Shown in pieces: positions 11,521-24,036 of a DNA stretch of 64,000 bases. How positions within the stretch are numbered: the first letter of the stretch is position 1; each line of letters opens with the position of its first letter. This stretch comes from Teratosphaeria epicoccoides (taxonomy: Eukaryota > Ascomycota > Dothideomycetes > Mycosphaerellales > Teratosphaeriaceae), in assembly GCA_021401465.1 (NCBI GenBank), contig JADDMT010000033.1, positions 248,001-312,000 on the forward strand. Direction: 5' to 3'. Made by a program: the position numbers and the translations under genes. A model generated the notes under the pieces. The model was given only the letters and a program-made list of their open reading frames with translations, made no database searches and had not been told where the DNA came from.

Positions 11521-12318
11521 CTACCCCTCCTCCTATGAGGATGTCCCTAGCCTTACTAAGTAACGCACGCAGAACATATAGGGTACGGGATATAGCACGC
11601 TTACACTACGCAAGGGTAAATAGGTAGATAGCCTATGTAACATGTGTTATGCGTATACCTTAACACCTTTGTAGCGAGTACAGGGCGGAGGCTACTAACT
11701 CGGGCGGGTTTTAATCTGTTACATGTTAGGCGGCTTTGTAACACCTTCGCTTTACATGCAGATCGAGATATCAGGAAACTACAAGTACGTACTTTAGTTA
11801 ATCCTTGAAATTATAGGGCGAGCATGCGCGCTAGCCTTACTAAGTAGCTTAGCCGTCCCTATTTAGTTGTGACTATGAAGAATGTGTCGCAGAACCTTAG
11901 GGTAGTAGGAAAGTACGCGGACGCTCTACGCGCGCCGCTCGAAATAGCAGGAGCGTACTCCTAGCGCGGGCCTCGCTACATTTCCATGCTAGTAGGCTAG
12001 CACGAGTACGGTTAGCGCACATACGTGACAGCCGCGTTATCCGTTATTACATTATTCGGTCCCCTTGTAAGTTAACTAGAGGCAGGTACTCTGCGCATGT
12101 AGTTCGAGTTACTAGCTTAACGGTTGCGGTAGGTAACAGAGGGGCTGTTAGAGGGTATAAAAACCTCGTCGCTTCCTAAACTTTCCTGTTCTATGACACT
12201 AACATTAACCTCCGCTCCTACTTCGCTTAGCTTGCGCCTCGCCGTGTCTGCAGGTCTATACTAGAGCTCCTTCTTCTTCAATTAATCAATCAAGATCAAT
12301 TAACCTGTCTTAGCTATA
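11521..12318 (+). promoter_or_regulatory. Upstream region and TATA box of antisense ORF aORF2
   Basis: No ORF is seen here. The segment begins with the polypurine-tract complement (11521-11535). It contains tataaaaa at 12156-12163, 163 nt upstream of the aORF2 ATG, followed by CT-rich sequence. E2 has the same box at 37081-37088 with identical spacing. This suggests a separate promoter firing away from the 3' LTR and opposite to gag-pol. Confidence 0.5.
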
Positions 12319-13814
12319 ATGGCTTATATGCTACAGACTAAGTTTGACGCTACTCGCTCTGCCCGTAATTGTCGCTTGTGTCGACGATACCTTGACAACC
12401 TTAGTAGCTAAGCTGCACATATCTCTCCTCTGCGTGTTAGTAAGGCGTCCCCTACCCGCGAGGTATATGTGACTAGTGCTAACTGAAGCGTAGCCGAGAT
12501 CTGCGTCAGCGGGTTTAATAAGGGCAGTGTCTACTACAATTATGTCAACTGTAATAGCAAGCATCAAAAATGCCAAGACCTCCCTAAAGAGGTGTATGGC
12601 GAGTACAACTAGCTCTGCCGTAACATCGATGACTTCTAGAGTGCGCGCGACAAGGGGATTGCTAAAGGTACTCTGACTATGAACAGGCTACAGGCTAAGT
12701 ACCGCGAGGTACTCGCCTACCTGCTTGGCGCCCTCTTGTGCTTTACCGCGACTACTAACTGTTCTTATAGCAGTGTTCGCTTCGACTCTCTACTAACAGG
12801 TGAAAACGTTTGTCTAGGTCTAATCGTAGACTTAGTCTAGAAGATCTTGAAGGTGCTAACCGTTAGGGTTAAGACCTTCGCCATAGTACGCATATAGTGC
12901 GGGTACCCTCTAAGTATGAATGCTAACTTTCTCCGCTAGGCTAACGTTAGCGTCGAGAAATATCCGACTAGCCGTTAGCGTTAGCAACTCGGGGCCCTTG
13001 CCTCTATTAACGATGACTTTAAGACGCGGATGATCTGCAAGAAGGTCATCAAGCAATTCACCGCTCCTGCCGCTAAGCTACGCCCTAGCGCTGTACTAAG
13101 AGGCAGCCTGCCTCTAAGCCGGTCCTAAGGACTAAGCCGTAAGTTACTTACTCGAATCCTGTCGCGTGCGTACAGCTAACACATTGTAGCGCTGCTGCCT
13201 ACGCCGCCTCGACGCTACTATCTAAGAAGAAGAAGAGGGCCAGGGCCGAAATTAAGGTCAGCGACAAGGAAGCCGAGCCTTCCCTGCTTGCGACCCGTAC
13301 TACGTCCGTCAAGACGCTAAGGTACAAGCCTCTAGGCTAGATCTTTGAGGATAAGGAGGATGACGACGTCTAGGATACCTTCGGTCCTAACGTAATCCCT
13401 TCGCGCTATAGTGTCACCGTACTAGTTACGCCTAAGGGAGACACTAAGTCTAATGATGTAGTCGACACTCGTGTCAAGAAGCGCAAGATGATCTCGAGGG
13501 CCGAGCGCGACAGCCGCAAGCGCGCTTGAGTCTCTTCGCCTTCTAATGCTAAGGATGAGGTAGTCGTCGCAACTAGGCGCGGTAAGGGTGTCGCTAGTTC
13601 TCTGGCTACTATAGGCTCTAAAGACGAGCTCCCTCGCAACCTACTAAAGAAGAAGATGCTAGCCTCTCTTCGTGGCGTTGCTACCCCTGTTACTCATAGT
13701 CGCTTCAGGGTGTTTAGTAGACCCCGTGTAGGTAGGTAGTCCCTAGCGGACCGTAACAAGAAAGACTCTCCTACTTTAGGTTCGGTTAGGAAGCCCCTAA
13801 CTAGTAGTCGCTAA
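12319..13814 (+). pseudogene. Antisense accessory ORF of Gypsy-2 (aORF2), copy E1
   Basis: An ATG at 12319 opens a plus-strand frame of about 500 codons, opposite to gag-pol and convergent with it. Near the start is a Cys cluster, NCRLCRR. At about residues 75-90 is NCNSKHQKCQDLPKEV; the Tyr three residues before its first Cys is probably an RIP-altered Cys, giving CX2CX6C. A basic run KKKKRARAE at about 13220 looks like a nuclear localisation signal, and acidic and Ser-rich stretches follow. Compared with E2, one base is missing near 13079, shifting the frame there. TAG/TAA stops sit at Gln/Trp positions, and a TGA lies at about 13528. The 3' end (TAA at 13812) is uncertain. No known enzyme fold is recognised. 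Confidence 0.65.
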
Positions 13815-13954
13815 GCATTAGCTACGAAGCTAATCCGAGCATGTCTCTTGTTCTTCTTAGGTTTACTCTAGGTGTGCCTTTAGGCATTAATGATGTATGA
13901 GTAGGGCGTTTGCTTCTCGTTGTTACTTCGCGCATTATGCGCTACATACACATG

Positions 13955-16900
13955 TTAAGAATTCTGCTCTAGAACCCTTATCTCCCTACGAATCGACCTT
14001 CTTAAGCCCTGCTTACGCCTCCTCCGCTCTTCAAATTCACGAATAGCTTCTAGAGCGTTCTTGTAGTCTTCGGCTAGAACCTATTATGTGTACTTAGGTA
14101 GGTATCCTTTCTACTTTACTAGATAGTACGTTGCGCCCTTGCGCCGCATACTGTCCTTAATACCCTCGACTTCCTACTCTTCGTTCTCTTCTGCTACTAG
14201 CATCGGGTCTGCGGGCTCTTCGCCCTCGCGCTATACCTATAGTTCGAGTAGAGGTACGTAGAAGACATCATGCACACGATATGACGATAGTAACGATAGC
14301 TAGTACGCCTGCGAGCCTATTATGTCACGTATCCGGAAGGGTCCGACGAACCTTGGCGTCATCTTCTTGCTCGGAAGTTTCAGCTTAAGATTCTTCGTCA
14401 ATAGTAACACCTTCGTACTAACTGCATACTACATCGGTTTAGCATAGGCGTTATTATGTTTAATCTAGGATTCTAAGGCCTTTTTCTAGTGTTCTATTAG
14501 TACCGAATGTACCTCGCGCATACGCCACGCTAATTCCGCGGCGACTAGCACCCTCTCCTTAGAAGACTCGTCTCGAGGCGGTTCTAGGTGTATTTCCGGA
14601 TTAAAGCCATAAAGAATCTGAAATGGCGACATGCGCATAGTAGCATGCACGCTGTTATTAACTGCAAATTCCGCCATAGGAATTACGTCAGCCTAGGCAT
14701 CCTAGTTCTTAGCGTAGTAGTACTAAAGGTACTACTTAAGAGTCTAGTTCATACGTTTAGTCTAACTATTACTCTGTAGATAGAATGCTGTACTTAGGCA
14801 GTACTTAACACATGCCTCGAACACAAATTCTTGCTAGTATTCACTAGTAAAGACAGAACCTTAATCTGATAGGATACTTCGGGGGACTCTGAAGCGCTAT
14901 ATAACTTCGTCGCGAAGTAGCCGCGCAAGCTCGCTACTTATGCACTTTTTCATACATAGGATAAAGACATTCATCTTCGAGTATTAGTCGACTACTACAA
15001 GGACAGCATTAACTACATTGCCTTTCTACTTTGCTAGCAGCAAATCAGTAATAAAATCTATAGTCAAGTCTTGCTATAGTCTCTCTAGTAGTAGGAGCGC
15101 CTAAGCATCGCTATAGGGGCAATAGCGCCGAGATTTGCTAATCTGGCACGTCTAGCAGGATTTGACATAGTTAGAGACATCCTACTCCTACGTAGGCTAC
15201 TAGTATTTGCGTCCGAGAAGTGCGTTCGTCTTCTCTATGCCAAAATAGCCCGCGAGTTCATCGTCATGATAAATACAGAGGAGCTGCGAACAGAGTACGT
15301 AGTTAGCAGGTACGTAGAGCCTATTGTCAAAGTACTACAAGTCGCCTGACTTAGTCTAGTACTTCGGACTGCCTACAGTGTCCTAGAGGGCTACACCCTC
15401 ATTAATTAACTCTAGTTCTCGCTCTTGCAACTGCTAAATAAGTCTCGAGACTTCTTTAAAGGGTTCTTTAGACATCGCATGCTTACTACATGTAAGCTAG
15501 TTAACTACTGCACAGATCGAGCTAGACATAGTCGCCACAACTGCTAGATAGGAGGGTTTGCTACTAGCGGAGGCCGTAAGGCCCTATTAGACCTGTAGTC
15601 GACCTACAAGAGGAGCTAACGACAGATCGCTGCCCTAAACTACAAGCTTCGTTTGGAGCGTAGGGAGAAGCTGTTAGTTACCCTCTTCCCTAGTGTCGTA
15701 GTCCGGTCGTCACGAAGGACTATTAGCCGGATTCGTCTTTCTAGAACGATGCTAGATAACGAAGTCAAAGCTAGCGAGGAAAGTCGCCTACCTTGCTTGC
15801 TAACTACTTAGCTACTTCACGCCTATGAAGCCGCGAAGGTTGTTATAGTTAGTAAGTACCTTAATAGGGTACGCTGCGCCTTTAAGGTAGTGTTAGTACT
15901 CCTTGAAGCCGTTAACAATAGCTAAAAGCTCTTAGTCGTAAGTCTTATAGTTAAGCTTAGTACCCTGCATCTTCCGCGACTAGAAGGCAATTAGGTACTA
16001 TTACGCACTGCCTTCATGCGACTAGAGCTGCGATATAATTACGGCTGTTGCGAATTTTGAAGTATCGGTCTCTATCTAGATCTTCGTAGTAGGGTCAAAG
16101 TGCCGAAGTATAGGCGTAGTTTAAAAAGCTGCTTTAAGTTTAGAGAAGACCTTGCTCTAAGCCTCCTCCTAAGGCACTTTCCCTGGCTTCTTTCCTCGAA
16201 CCGCGCCCTTTGCGAGGGCCGTGAGGGGAGCCACGATCTTCGAGTAAGATCATATGAATCTGCGATAGAAGTTAGTAAATCCTAGGAATACCTACACTTC
16301 TCGGAGGGTAGTTAGCCGCGGCTACTCCGCGATTACGGACACCCTTTAGTCATCTATGATGACTCCTTCTATAGAGACGATATATCCGAGAAACTTAATC
16401 CTATCTGTTAGGAATAAGCACTTCTTTAGGTTTGCGTATAGAGCGAACTTGCGGAGCTGTTTAAGCACTATACTTAGATGCCGAATATGCTCCTCCTTCA
16501 AGTTAGAATAGACTAGTATATCGTCTAAATATACTACGTAGCAGGTGTTAACGAGGCCGGCTAGGGCCTAGTTAATATACGCTTAGAACGTCGCTAGTAC
16601 GTTAGTTAAGCTAAACAGCATTACTATATACTTAAAGTGTCTGTACTACGTTCGGAATGTAGTCTTCTACTCGTCGCCCTTTCAGATCGGTATCTAGTAG
16701 TAGGCGTCCTTCAAGTCGATAGACAAGAAGATAGCGGCGCGACTAAGGCGGTCGAGCGTCTCGCTAATAAGTAGTAGGAGGCAGCGGTTCTTCTAGGTTA
16801 CCGCGTTAAGGCCCCTATAGTTAACGCATAGGCGGAGCATGTTATCCTTCTTCGGGACGAATATAACTAGCGCTCTAGCCTCGCTGTCGCTTCGTCGGAT

Positions 16901-18919
16901 CCACGCGTTTCTTTGCGCCTTGTAGAGATAGTCTCGAAGTGTTTCGAGCTACGATTCCGACATAGGGTACAGAGGTCGATACAGAGGATTATAACCCTCC
17001 TTAAGGTTAATCGCATGTTCCGCGTCTAGGGCCCGGGCATAGGCCGTAGCCTCTATGTCGAAAATATCGGCGTATTCCTCTAACTTAGGCAGAAGGGTAA
17101 CATCCTCCTTGACGTTCTGTATGCGGACCGCATAAACGCACTAGACCTTCTTCATGTCCTTGTAGAAGCTACGTGCGTCACGCATCCGCACTACAGGAAC
17201 TTCGCCTATAGAGCTGTAGAACTAGTTGTTAGTAGCTCTATTAACAACGACTCCCTGCTTGTAGCGCTAAGGGCGGCCGAGTAGGAGCTCCTTATTAGGA
17301 ACGTCTTTAGCGTAGAAGACTTCGTTAGTCTCGCGCACTTCTCCTGAGGAGTCCGCGAGTTAGAGGCGCATGTTGTACGCGCCTTAAGCTGCTACGCCTT
17401 CGCCCTAAAAGGACTTCATAGTATGTAGCAGGGCTCCTAGGATCGGCTTCAAACTAAGCTGTACGATTACCCTCTAGGGTATTACGTTAACCTCCGCAAG
17501 GTCATCTAACATACAGTCTACTAGCTCAAGCGAGCCATTAACTCGGACCGTACTAGATAGGCGCTAGGCAGGCCACGAGTCTACACCCTTGGTAACAGAC
17601 AGCTTAGATACCCGCAGTAGCTACTCGGTTGTCTTAGGCTTGTCCTTCTTTCGCCTCCCCTCTAGGGAGGTTTCGGACACCTTGCTTACCTTCTTCCTTT
17701 TACTTCGTTTAGGATAGCAAGCCGCCTAGTAGTCTCTTGCTCTACAGATGTAGCAGCTACTCGGAGGCTTCTCGCTACTGTCTTTTAGCTTAGAGGGCTT
17801 GCTCCTCTAGAATGAACTACCGCGTTAGACGTGGCCCCTAGGGCGCTTGTGATAGCGGCCCTTTAGTAGGTCCTTAGGGCTTAGACGCTTATTGTCCTTA
17901 CTGCCCGATTTTCCATTTCGCTTCAAGGTGATTTCCATGCGTGTCGTAAGGGACACGAGGTCTTGCCAAGTCGTCAGAAGTTCATGAAAAGTCATGATTA
18001 TGTTCTGAAGATTGTCATCACGTTTGACAAGCAAGTGCCGCACGCGTTACATCTTAGTATAGGGTAGCATCTGTCCCTTAAGTGTAGCGAGATAGGTTGC
18101 GAAGCTAGAGGTTGTTTGTCCCTTCCCCTGCTTAGCCTTCTTGTACTCGACAGACATAGTAAGGGCGCGATTCCCTAGATCCTCGACCTAGTTGACACAG
18201 AACTAGCGAAAGTCCGCCTATGTATACGTTCTATCGTAGACCCGCATAAGGTCATACTACTCATGCTAATTGTTACGAGGTTCCTTATTATCTTTAAGCT
18301 ACATTACACTAAAGGTAACTCGTTTGCCCTCTGTAGAATATCCGCGTAGGTTAAGTACAAAAACTACCTTACATGCCTGTAAGAAAGTTCGAGCCTCCTT
18401 TAAGGTATCTCCCTTAAACGGCTTCAGGTTGCATGCATTACGACTACCTCCTAGTTAGCCTACTATAGCCCTGAATTTAGGCACTAGGTTCGCAGGCACA
18501 CGCGGAGAGTCTGCGCCTCCTAGTAAGTTGTCTTCGCGAGTCCCTAGTGTGAAATCTTGCTAGATTTCTTCGTCTGCTAGTTCGTTAGTACTACTTATAG
18601 TGACGTCTTTGTCGTCCTCGCCATTGTCGCTACTAGGAGCGGTGCGGCTCTAGCTCTAGTTCGCAAGGCAGTTCGCGACCTAGTCGACAATCATGGCTAC
18701 AAGGGCTAGGTCGATAGTCGGGGTTAGCTGCAGTCCCTATGCAGGGGGTCTATTACCTAGTCTGCCGCATAATTAGCCTCCTGCAGAACTGTCGCTCGAT
18801 GTAGTGTCGCTCGTAGCGGGTACTTCTGCAGGCTAGTTACTCAGGCTAGCTTCGCTATCGCGGGCGCTTAGGATAGCGCTCGCTACGCGTTAGTTGCGAG
18901 TTCGTAGTACTCTAGACAT
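13955..18919 (-). pseudogene. Gypsy-2 gag-pol remnant, copy E1
   Basis: Gag starts at the ATG 18919-18917 (MSRVLRTRN). Gag includes RHLLVKRDDNLQNIIM at 17825-18043 and a CCHC knuckle at about 17733-17762 with His now Tyr. The RT active site YLDDILVY is at about 16508-16540. The integrase finger is near 15120-15270 (HDDELAGYFGIEKTNALLG, then C..C). Catalytic Asp motifs follow: LTIDFITD near 15050 and a second near 14860. The third position reads QTKRMN where the catalytic Glu is expected. AEFAVNNSVHATMRMSPF at 14630-14677 is typical integrase. A chromodomain (YYLVKWKGYLP) lies near 14090, and the reading frame ends in TAA at 13955. RIP stops abolish function. Confidence 0.87.
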
Positions 18920-18956
18920 ATCGTAGTATTCTCTGCTAGACTGTAAAGCAGGGAGG

Positions 18957-18965
18957 AGAAAGCAG
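18957..18965 (-). promoter_or_regulatory. Putative self-primer binding site, Gypsy-2 E1
   Basis: agaaagcag (plus strand), three bases inside the 5' LTR, is the reverse complement of ctgctttct at 19054-19062 in the LTR. The geometry is the same as in copies C and E2, and all three copies keep the 9-bp match despite heavy mutation around it. Confidence 0.55.
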
Positions 18966-18968
18966 AAC

Positions 18969-19328
18969 TAATATAGATGTATATGCTATATGATATGAAA
19001 ATATCTCGTAGTATGACAGAGTAATCTGACCTTTTAGTAGGTATAAGACAGCGCTGCTTTCTGCTTATTGCAGAGGTAGCGCTAAGGGTGCTTATAACCC
19101 CTGACGCCCCTTAATTAGAGAAAGTATGTCTAAGCCTAACCCTGTAGGGGTACTATAGGGTTAGCGACGTAAGGGCGTCCTACGTTGACAACTAATCCTA
19201 CTTAGACGACATACAAGCTAACATATGTACGAAGGACCCCCTTGCTATATGTAGTAGGGTTACTACATGCTAAGGGTAGCCATTAGAACCTATGCGGTTC
19301 TAATGGCCCCCTAGTATCAACTGTATCA
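18969..19328 (-). repeat. 5' LTR of Gypsy-2 E1
   Basis: 360 bp ending GTATCA on the plus strand, followed directly by the target duplication ctttc. On the minus strand, ttataag lies about 35 nt before the proposed RNA start. Confidence 0.92.
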
Positions 19329-19333
19329 CTTTC

Positions 19334-20195
19334 GTATTAGTACTAAGGCTTCTGTCGTAATTAGCCTTTAGTATTTATTGTTACACTAGTTTGTAACCTT
19401 CTATATAGTTAACTATACTAATACATACAAGTATACATTAACCCTAGCTACTAGTCAATTTTCTTATACTACTAGTATACTAACAGCTTTATTACTCTAT
19501 TAAACATAATAGAGTACTATGACAAGCCCTTACTATATAGCTTCGCTTAGTTATACTATTAATCTAAATAGGCAAATTATTAGCTAACAAGACATAGTGC
19601 CTATACTACTAGTATAGTATAAATACCTCTGCCCTTTCTACGTACCCTTATTTGATCTGCTCTAAACATCTATGTTACAAGCATTATAAGTTAACCTTTT
19701 ATAAAGCAAATTATTTGCTAGACATCCCCCTTATTATTAATATAATATGTCTACCTAGTTAGCTAGACTCTAAAAGATCTTTGTCCTTCTAGAGCATACA
19801 TGTAATGCTAGATTACATATTATAGGGCTTGCTAGTAACAGTTCTGTTATTACTATACTATTAGTAAGAGTAGTTAGAACCTTTGCTAGTACTAGCATAG
19901 TAATAGGAAGAGATTATTGTCTATAGTAGTAGATATTACTATTACTAAGCTCTGTAGTCACTTAGAGTCCTATGTCTTTATACATAGTTTAAGAGTATGT
20001 GTAAGTTGTGTTACTTATGTAAAGCTAATAGTAGTAGCAGAATTAGATATAATAGTACGTATAGTAGTACATACTAGTATGTTCTACTATACTAACTACA
20101 GTCTGCATTGTCTAATCGCACTACTTAAACACTATGCTACACAGATGGAAAACAGTATAGTAACGGTGCTAGAAGCTAGTCGTAGCAGGATTAGG
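19334..20195. other. AT-rich relic DNA left of the island
   Basis: Very TA-rich sequence full of tactagtata-type words. The open frames here (for example 19917-20222) are low-complexity and match no family I know. It probably is an ancient RIP-degraded repeat and the target into which E1 and copy B inserted, continuing from 11025-11160. Confidence 0.5.
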
Positions 20196-22671
20196 CTTGT
20201 TTGGTGCCGAATCTTGCCCTAAGGGTTGTCTGGTACACATTGACACTCACGGCTTCGGGCTTTGCTAACCCGCACGAGACGGATGAGCACGACGGGGTGA
20301 TAGCAAGGATAGTCGTGCGCGAAATCATGTTAATTGTGGTGATCCTCTTGCCCGCCACTTCCTCGTTGTGGCAAGCACTCGTACACGTATCAGTCATGCA
20401 CTGAAAGCATGTGCGCATTGCGCAAGCCTTCGGGAGCGACAAGGGCAAAGTAGGCTAGCGGCGATACGTCGCCCTGTACGGCGGTGTGGCATGCGCGTCT
20501 GCACTGCGCAGGCGCATCATTCAGATCTCGCCCTCAATCTGCCTTCATTTTGCCTTGACCGCCTCGTGAAGCACCATCCCACTAGCACTCCTTGCAACCT
20601 CTCTTGTCGTCACATGTCATGTCAGACCCGCGCTCCCCCTCTATCTTCCCTTCCGCATCTCCTCCGCCTCATACTGCCAGTATATGCAACGCCTAATCAA
20701 TCTGCGCCCTTAGCGCTTACCTGCTGCGTGGCTTGATAGGACTTTCAGTGCTAGCGCATGAGTGCAGCGTCCCCTGCGTAGTAAGCAAAACGTATGTCGG
20801 CTGGAGCATTTCTCGGCGTATCTTTGGGAGCCATGTGCAGGTCAGACCGGTCGCCGCGCGGCAGAATAGAACGGATGATGAAACGGGTGTTAGTAAGAGC
20901 CCGTCCAAAGTCAATTGACGTCCTGACTGATGCCGCAGTGAGGCGTCGGCTATGCGCTCCCGCATGGATGAGAATAGGTGTCATCAGGGAGTCTTCTGCC
21001 TTGTCGCATACAGACGACACGTGTGAAGCGGATGCATGCGAGCTAACAATACCATACGATGATGATGAATGAGGACTTGTTCGCGCTCGTCAATTAATTC
21101 GACTTTGCTAAGGTCAACTCATGTGCCTGTAGTTTAGTCGCATGTGCCGCTTCAGCGGAGGCAAGTGCCTCGACCTTGACGGCGACGTCAGTCTGCTCCT
21201 TCATCATCACGCCACGTGCTTCATCTTAACGGCACCGTTCCACAGGTATATTAACGTCACAGGGGAGGCGGAACTCACCCTACTATAGGTATGCTATCCG
21301 GAGTCACGACTGCAGGCCAAGCTGTCCTACTGAAACAGGGCGGGTCGGGCGGTCGAACAATGCGACCACATGAGCTTTTTGGAAGCCCACGTAGATTCGA
21401 GCCAGACGTTTCTGGCGTGGCGCAACAGCACATTTGGCAAAAACACGCCGTATGCATTTGAAGCTGTGCGTACTCATGCTGAAGTGCCGCTCATATGGTC
21501 GAGTATGTCTCCTAAGAAAGAGTGGTTGCGCGTCAAAGCGGTAGGTAGTAAATGAATGGCTGGCCTACATGGCTATACTGACAGCATGCCGGGCCGGATG
21601 ACAGCTACGATCGCAGGGTGCAGTAGCCGCAGATACTCTTCTGTACCGCGCGAGGCGTTCACATCGCGAACGCTGTTTGTACAGCAGTTGTGCCTTCGTT
21701 ATTGACCAACAGTCGGCGACCAAGCCATGTCGTGGGCTGTGGTCACGAAGTCAAGCGGGCTATGTTGAAATAACGTGCGCGCAATGGCCGGTCAAAGGGG
21801 TGCATACAGCGGCGGTGCTTCTGCTCGCGCAGCCAGAGGAACTCACCCGACCACTCGATAGTCGAGCATTGCTGCTGCTGGGCAGTTGACTCGCACCGCT
21901 GGAAGCACACAGCATCTGTCAGGCGCAAGCGCAAGAGGCGTTCCTAGGCGACAGTGGTTGGCTGATTCTCCAATTGACCGATGGAGTCTCGAAATCCATG
22001 CCGTTGACGCCAGCTGGGACGATCTGTCGAGTCAGCCATGTGCCGAGAGTCCATGATTGATATCGACATGACGCATGACGTACACCAACTCGTCAAGTGA
22101 TGACACGCATGGAGACCTGGAGCGCCGAGAAAGGCGCACATCATGGGACCGCAACGTAGCCGTTGTCAACTGTGATGATCACATAGGTGTCCATACCCAC
22201 GAGTCGGACGGCCGCGCACCGCGTCGGTGCTATCACAAACCCCAATGTAGATGCCTCAGCCGACCTGGGCCTTGCATCTGCTGCTGGAGCAGATTATCGG
22301 AAGAGTGTGGCTTCTTCAACCACTCCGGCACTAGTGTGGTGGCCGTTGACTGGAGCAGCGGTCAGTCTCTGAGAAGACTCCCGGCGATGCTTATCAGTTG
22401 CCGAGCTCACCCTGCTTGTGTATAGAATTGCCGGCGACTTTCTGGTCAAGGCGCGTGCTACTCATTGAGCCCAAGTTCGAACTTGCATGTCCATGTTGCG
22501 AAACGTAGACCACTCCGCCATAGACTAATAAGACCTACGAACGATCATGTTCAAAGCAACAGAGCATGGCGTCACTTTCTTGGATGCGAAAGTGCGATGG
22601 GGTGAGACGCGGCAAAGCCGTAGTGGTCAAGACTGGTGTCATGTTGGTGAACCACGCGTCTGCCAGGGAGA
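20196..22671. other. Unassigned part of the island
   Basis: Short overlapping ORFs occur on both strands, but none has a recognisable domain, and coding on one strand never extends beyond about 120 codons. The most coding-like are two overlapping plus-strand frames at about 21284-21480 and 21370-21555. CT-rich DNA at about 20600-20700 resembles a fungal promoter, and a small multi-exon gene cannot be excluded. I see no terminal repeats, tRNA or RIP damage. Confidence 0.35.
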
Positions 22672-24036
22672 TCAGCTAGCCTGCGCCCCTTCGCTATGGG
22701 GATCAAGGATCCCGCGCAGAATCTTCTCCTCGAACCATGGCTGGTACGTCTCGACAGACCAGCGCATGAGCACTTGCAGCCCGGCGACCACCTGGTAGCA
22801 ACCGAGCAGGGTGGAGGTGCTGCCGAGCTGGCAGCAGCTCCAGAGCGTTCCGCTAGTGCCATCGCTATTCTGCTGCAGGTAGTAAAGAAACCAGATGTGT
22901 CCTTGGGTCACGATCAATGGGAGCGGTATCTGCACGTTCCCAGCCGACGGAGAGAGCTGCTGCAATTTCTGAATCTGCGCGGCAGCCCACGTTTCGAGCT
23001 GTACAAGCGCCTTGAGGCCCCCATCCCCCGCGGGCTTGGTCTCGATACTGACAGAGATGGGCTTGTAGCGGATTGGACCGTATTCCGTCTGGTTGAAAGT
23101 CGTAATGCCTTGCCGGTATGCGATCTTACCAAGACCTCGATGGTTGGGTAAAGCCAAGGCGACGCAGAAGTCGACCTTCCTGCTATCCACTCGCACCGCG
23201 TCGATCAGCTCAGGCACCAAGCTCGGCGTGATCGCCGCCGAAGTTCTACATGCGGTCAGCGCGTTGCCAGCGTGAGGGCTGCATCAGGATGTGTCATACA
23301 TGTTTTCCCAAGTGAGATCACCTGCCATGCCACTTACGAGCATGCTCTCCTCCAGCAGGAAGTCGTGTACTCCGGAGTTCCACGATCCCTCACCCGCGGC
23401 GGTTGAGAAGCAGGTCGCAGCGCGTTGCTTGATTCTCTCCATTTTGGCCAGTGGTGGCGGAGCTCCAAACCAATCGGGTGCGCCCTGGAATATATCGTTG
23501 TCCGCTTCATCGTCACCAGTTCTCAGACGGTCTCGAAGCTTGTCGGTAGCGTAGCGGGAATGTATGATGCCCTTGCCCTTCCCAATCCGCATCTTTATCA
23601 GACGCACTGCTTCGCTGATCAGAGGATTGACATCACGTCGCAGGTCTTCTACCGTCCTCTGCTCAATCGCCCACTTGGCATACTGCCGCTCGTCCATTTG
23701 CTTTGGCGGGCTGACGGAGCGTTTGCGCTTTTTCGCTGCCTGGCTGTCGCTGGAGAAGAGCGACGATGACATAGACGACGCGTTATCTTCCATGGTCGGC
23801 GGCGCCTCTTGCGGAGGGAAGTGGATGGGAGGATCGATGGCTTGACGCTGTTGTCGCGGTGTCTCATCGTTGGCAGCGGCATCTTGCTTGCGGCGTCTGA
23901 TCGGCGTTCTCTGCACGTTGCCGTCCATCTCGCTCATGGCCCGTCGCTTGCGCGTGTGCGTCGCCGCAGCTACGGTATCGTCGCGCCAAGAGCAGATGGA
24001 TTGTGAATCCCACATGAGGCTGCCGTCGTCGAACAT
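22672..24036 (-). CDS. PD-(D/E)XK nuclease-like protein, one intron
   Basis: Exon 1 runs 24036-23300 and exon 2 runs 23245-22672, giving 436 residues. The intervening 54 nt (23246-23299) start GTATGA, end TAG and contain the branch site GCTGAC. Removing them bypasses the only in-frame stop (TGA at 23284-23286) and keeps frame. The N-terminal 150 residues are basic and low-complexity (KRKRSVSPPK), probably disordered and nuclear. The C-terminal domain has the nuclease core: D271 in KVDFC, E314-x-K316 in SIETK, then Q328 and W332 (QLETWAAAQ). This matches the fungal PD-(D/E)XK nuclease-like family I know from ascomycete hypotheticals. Whether it cuts DNA is unknown. It shows no RIP and is intact, unlike everything around it. 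Confidence 0.82.
23246..23299 (-). other. Spliceosomal intron of the nuclease-like gene
   Basis: Donor GTATGA, branch GCTGAC 9 nt before the acceptor, acceptor ATGTAG, 54 nt long; phase 2, with the split codon giving Ile246. A stronger-looking donor GTAAGT at 23337 does not restore the frame with any nearby acceptor. Confidence 0.75.

Larger units (their letters stand above)
11161..19328 (-). mobile_element. Gypsy-2 copy E1, complete chromovirus
   Basis: A full-length element of 8168 bp with two 360-bp LTRs, flanked by the 5-bp target duplication ctttc (11156-11160 and 19329-19333). The minus-strand order is 5' LTR (right), gag, protease, RT, RNase H, integrase, chromodomain, then an opposite-strand ORF, polypurine tract and 3' LTR. 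The left LTR is followed by ctacccctcctcct, whose complement is the expected polypurine tract. It differs from E2 by a net 190 bp, fully explained by 159-bp and 32-bp deletions in E2 and one missing base in E1. Confidence 0.93.

Noticed and set aside
19917..20222. 101-codon plus-strand ORF left of the island
   Set aside because: It runs through TA-rich relic DNA, is hydrophobic low-complexity sequence and ends in the island edge; no domain.
20368..20736. 122-codon plus-strand ORF in the island
   Set aside because: Cys/His/Pro-rich without family resemblance, and covering a CT-rich promoter-like tract.
22696..23151. 151-codon plus-strand ORF
   Set aside because: Complete overlap with exon 2 of the nuclease-like gene on the other strand, whose domain is recognisable.
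23425..23845. Plus-strand ORFs over exon 1 of the nuclease-like gene
   Set aside because: Shadow frames; no domains and no independent support.
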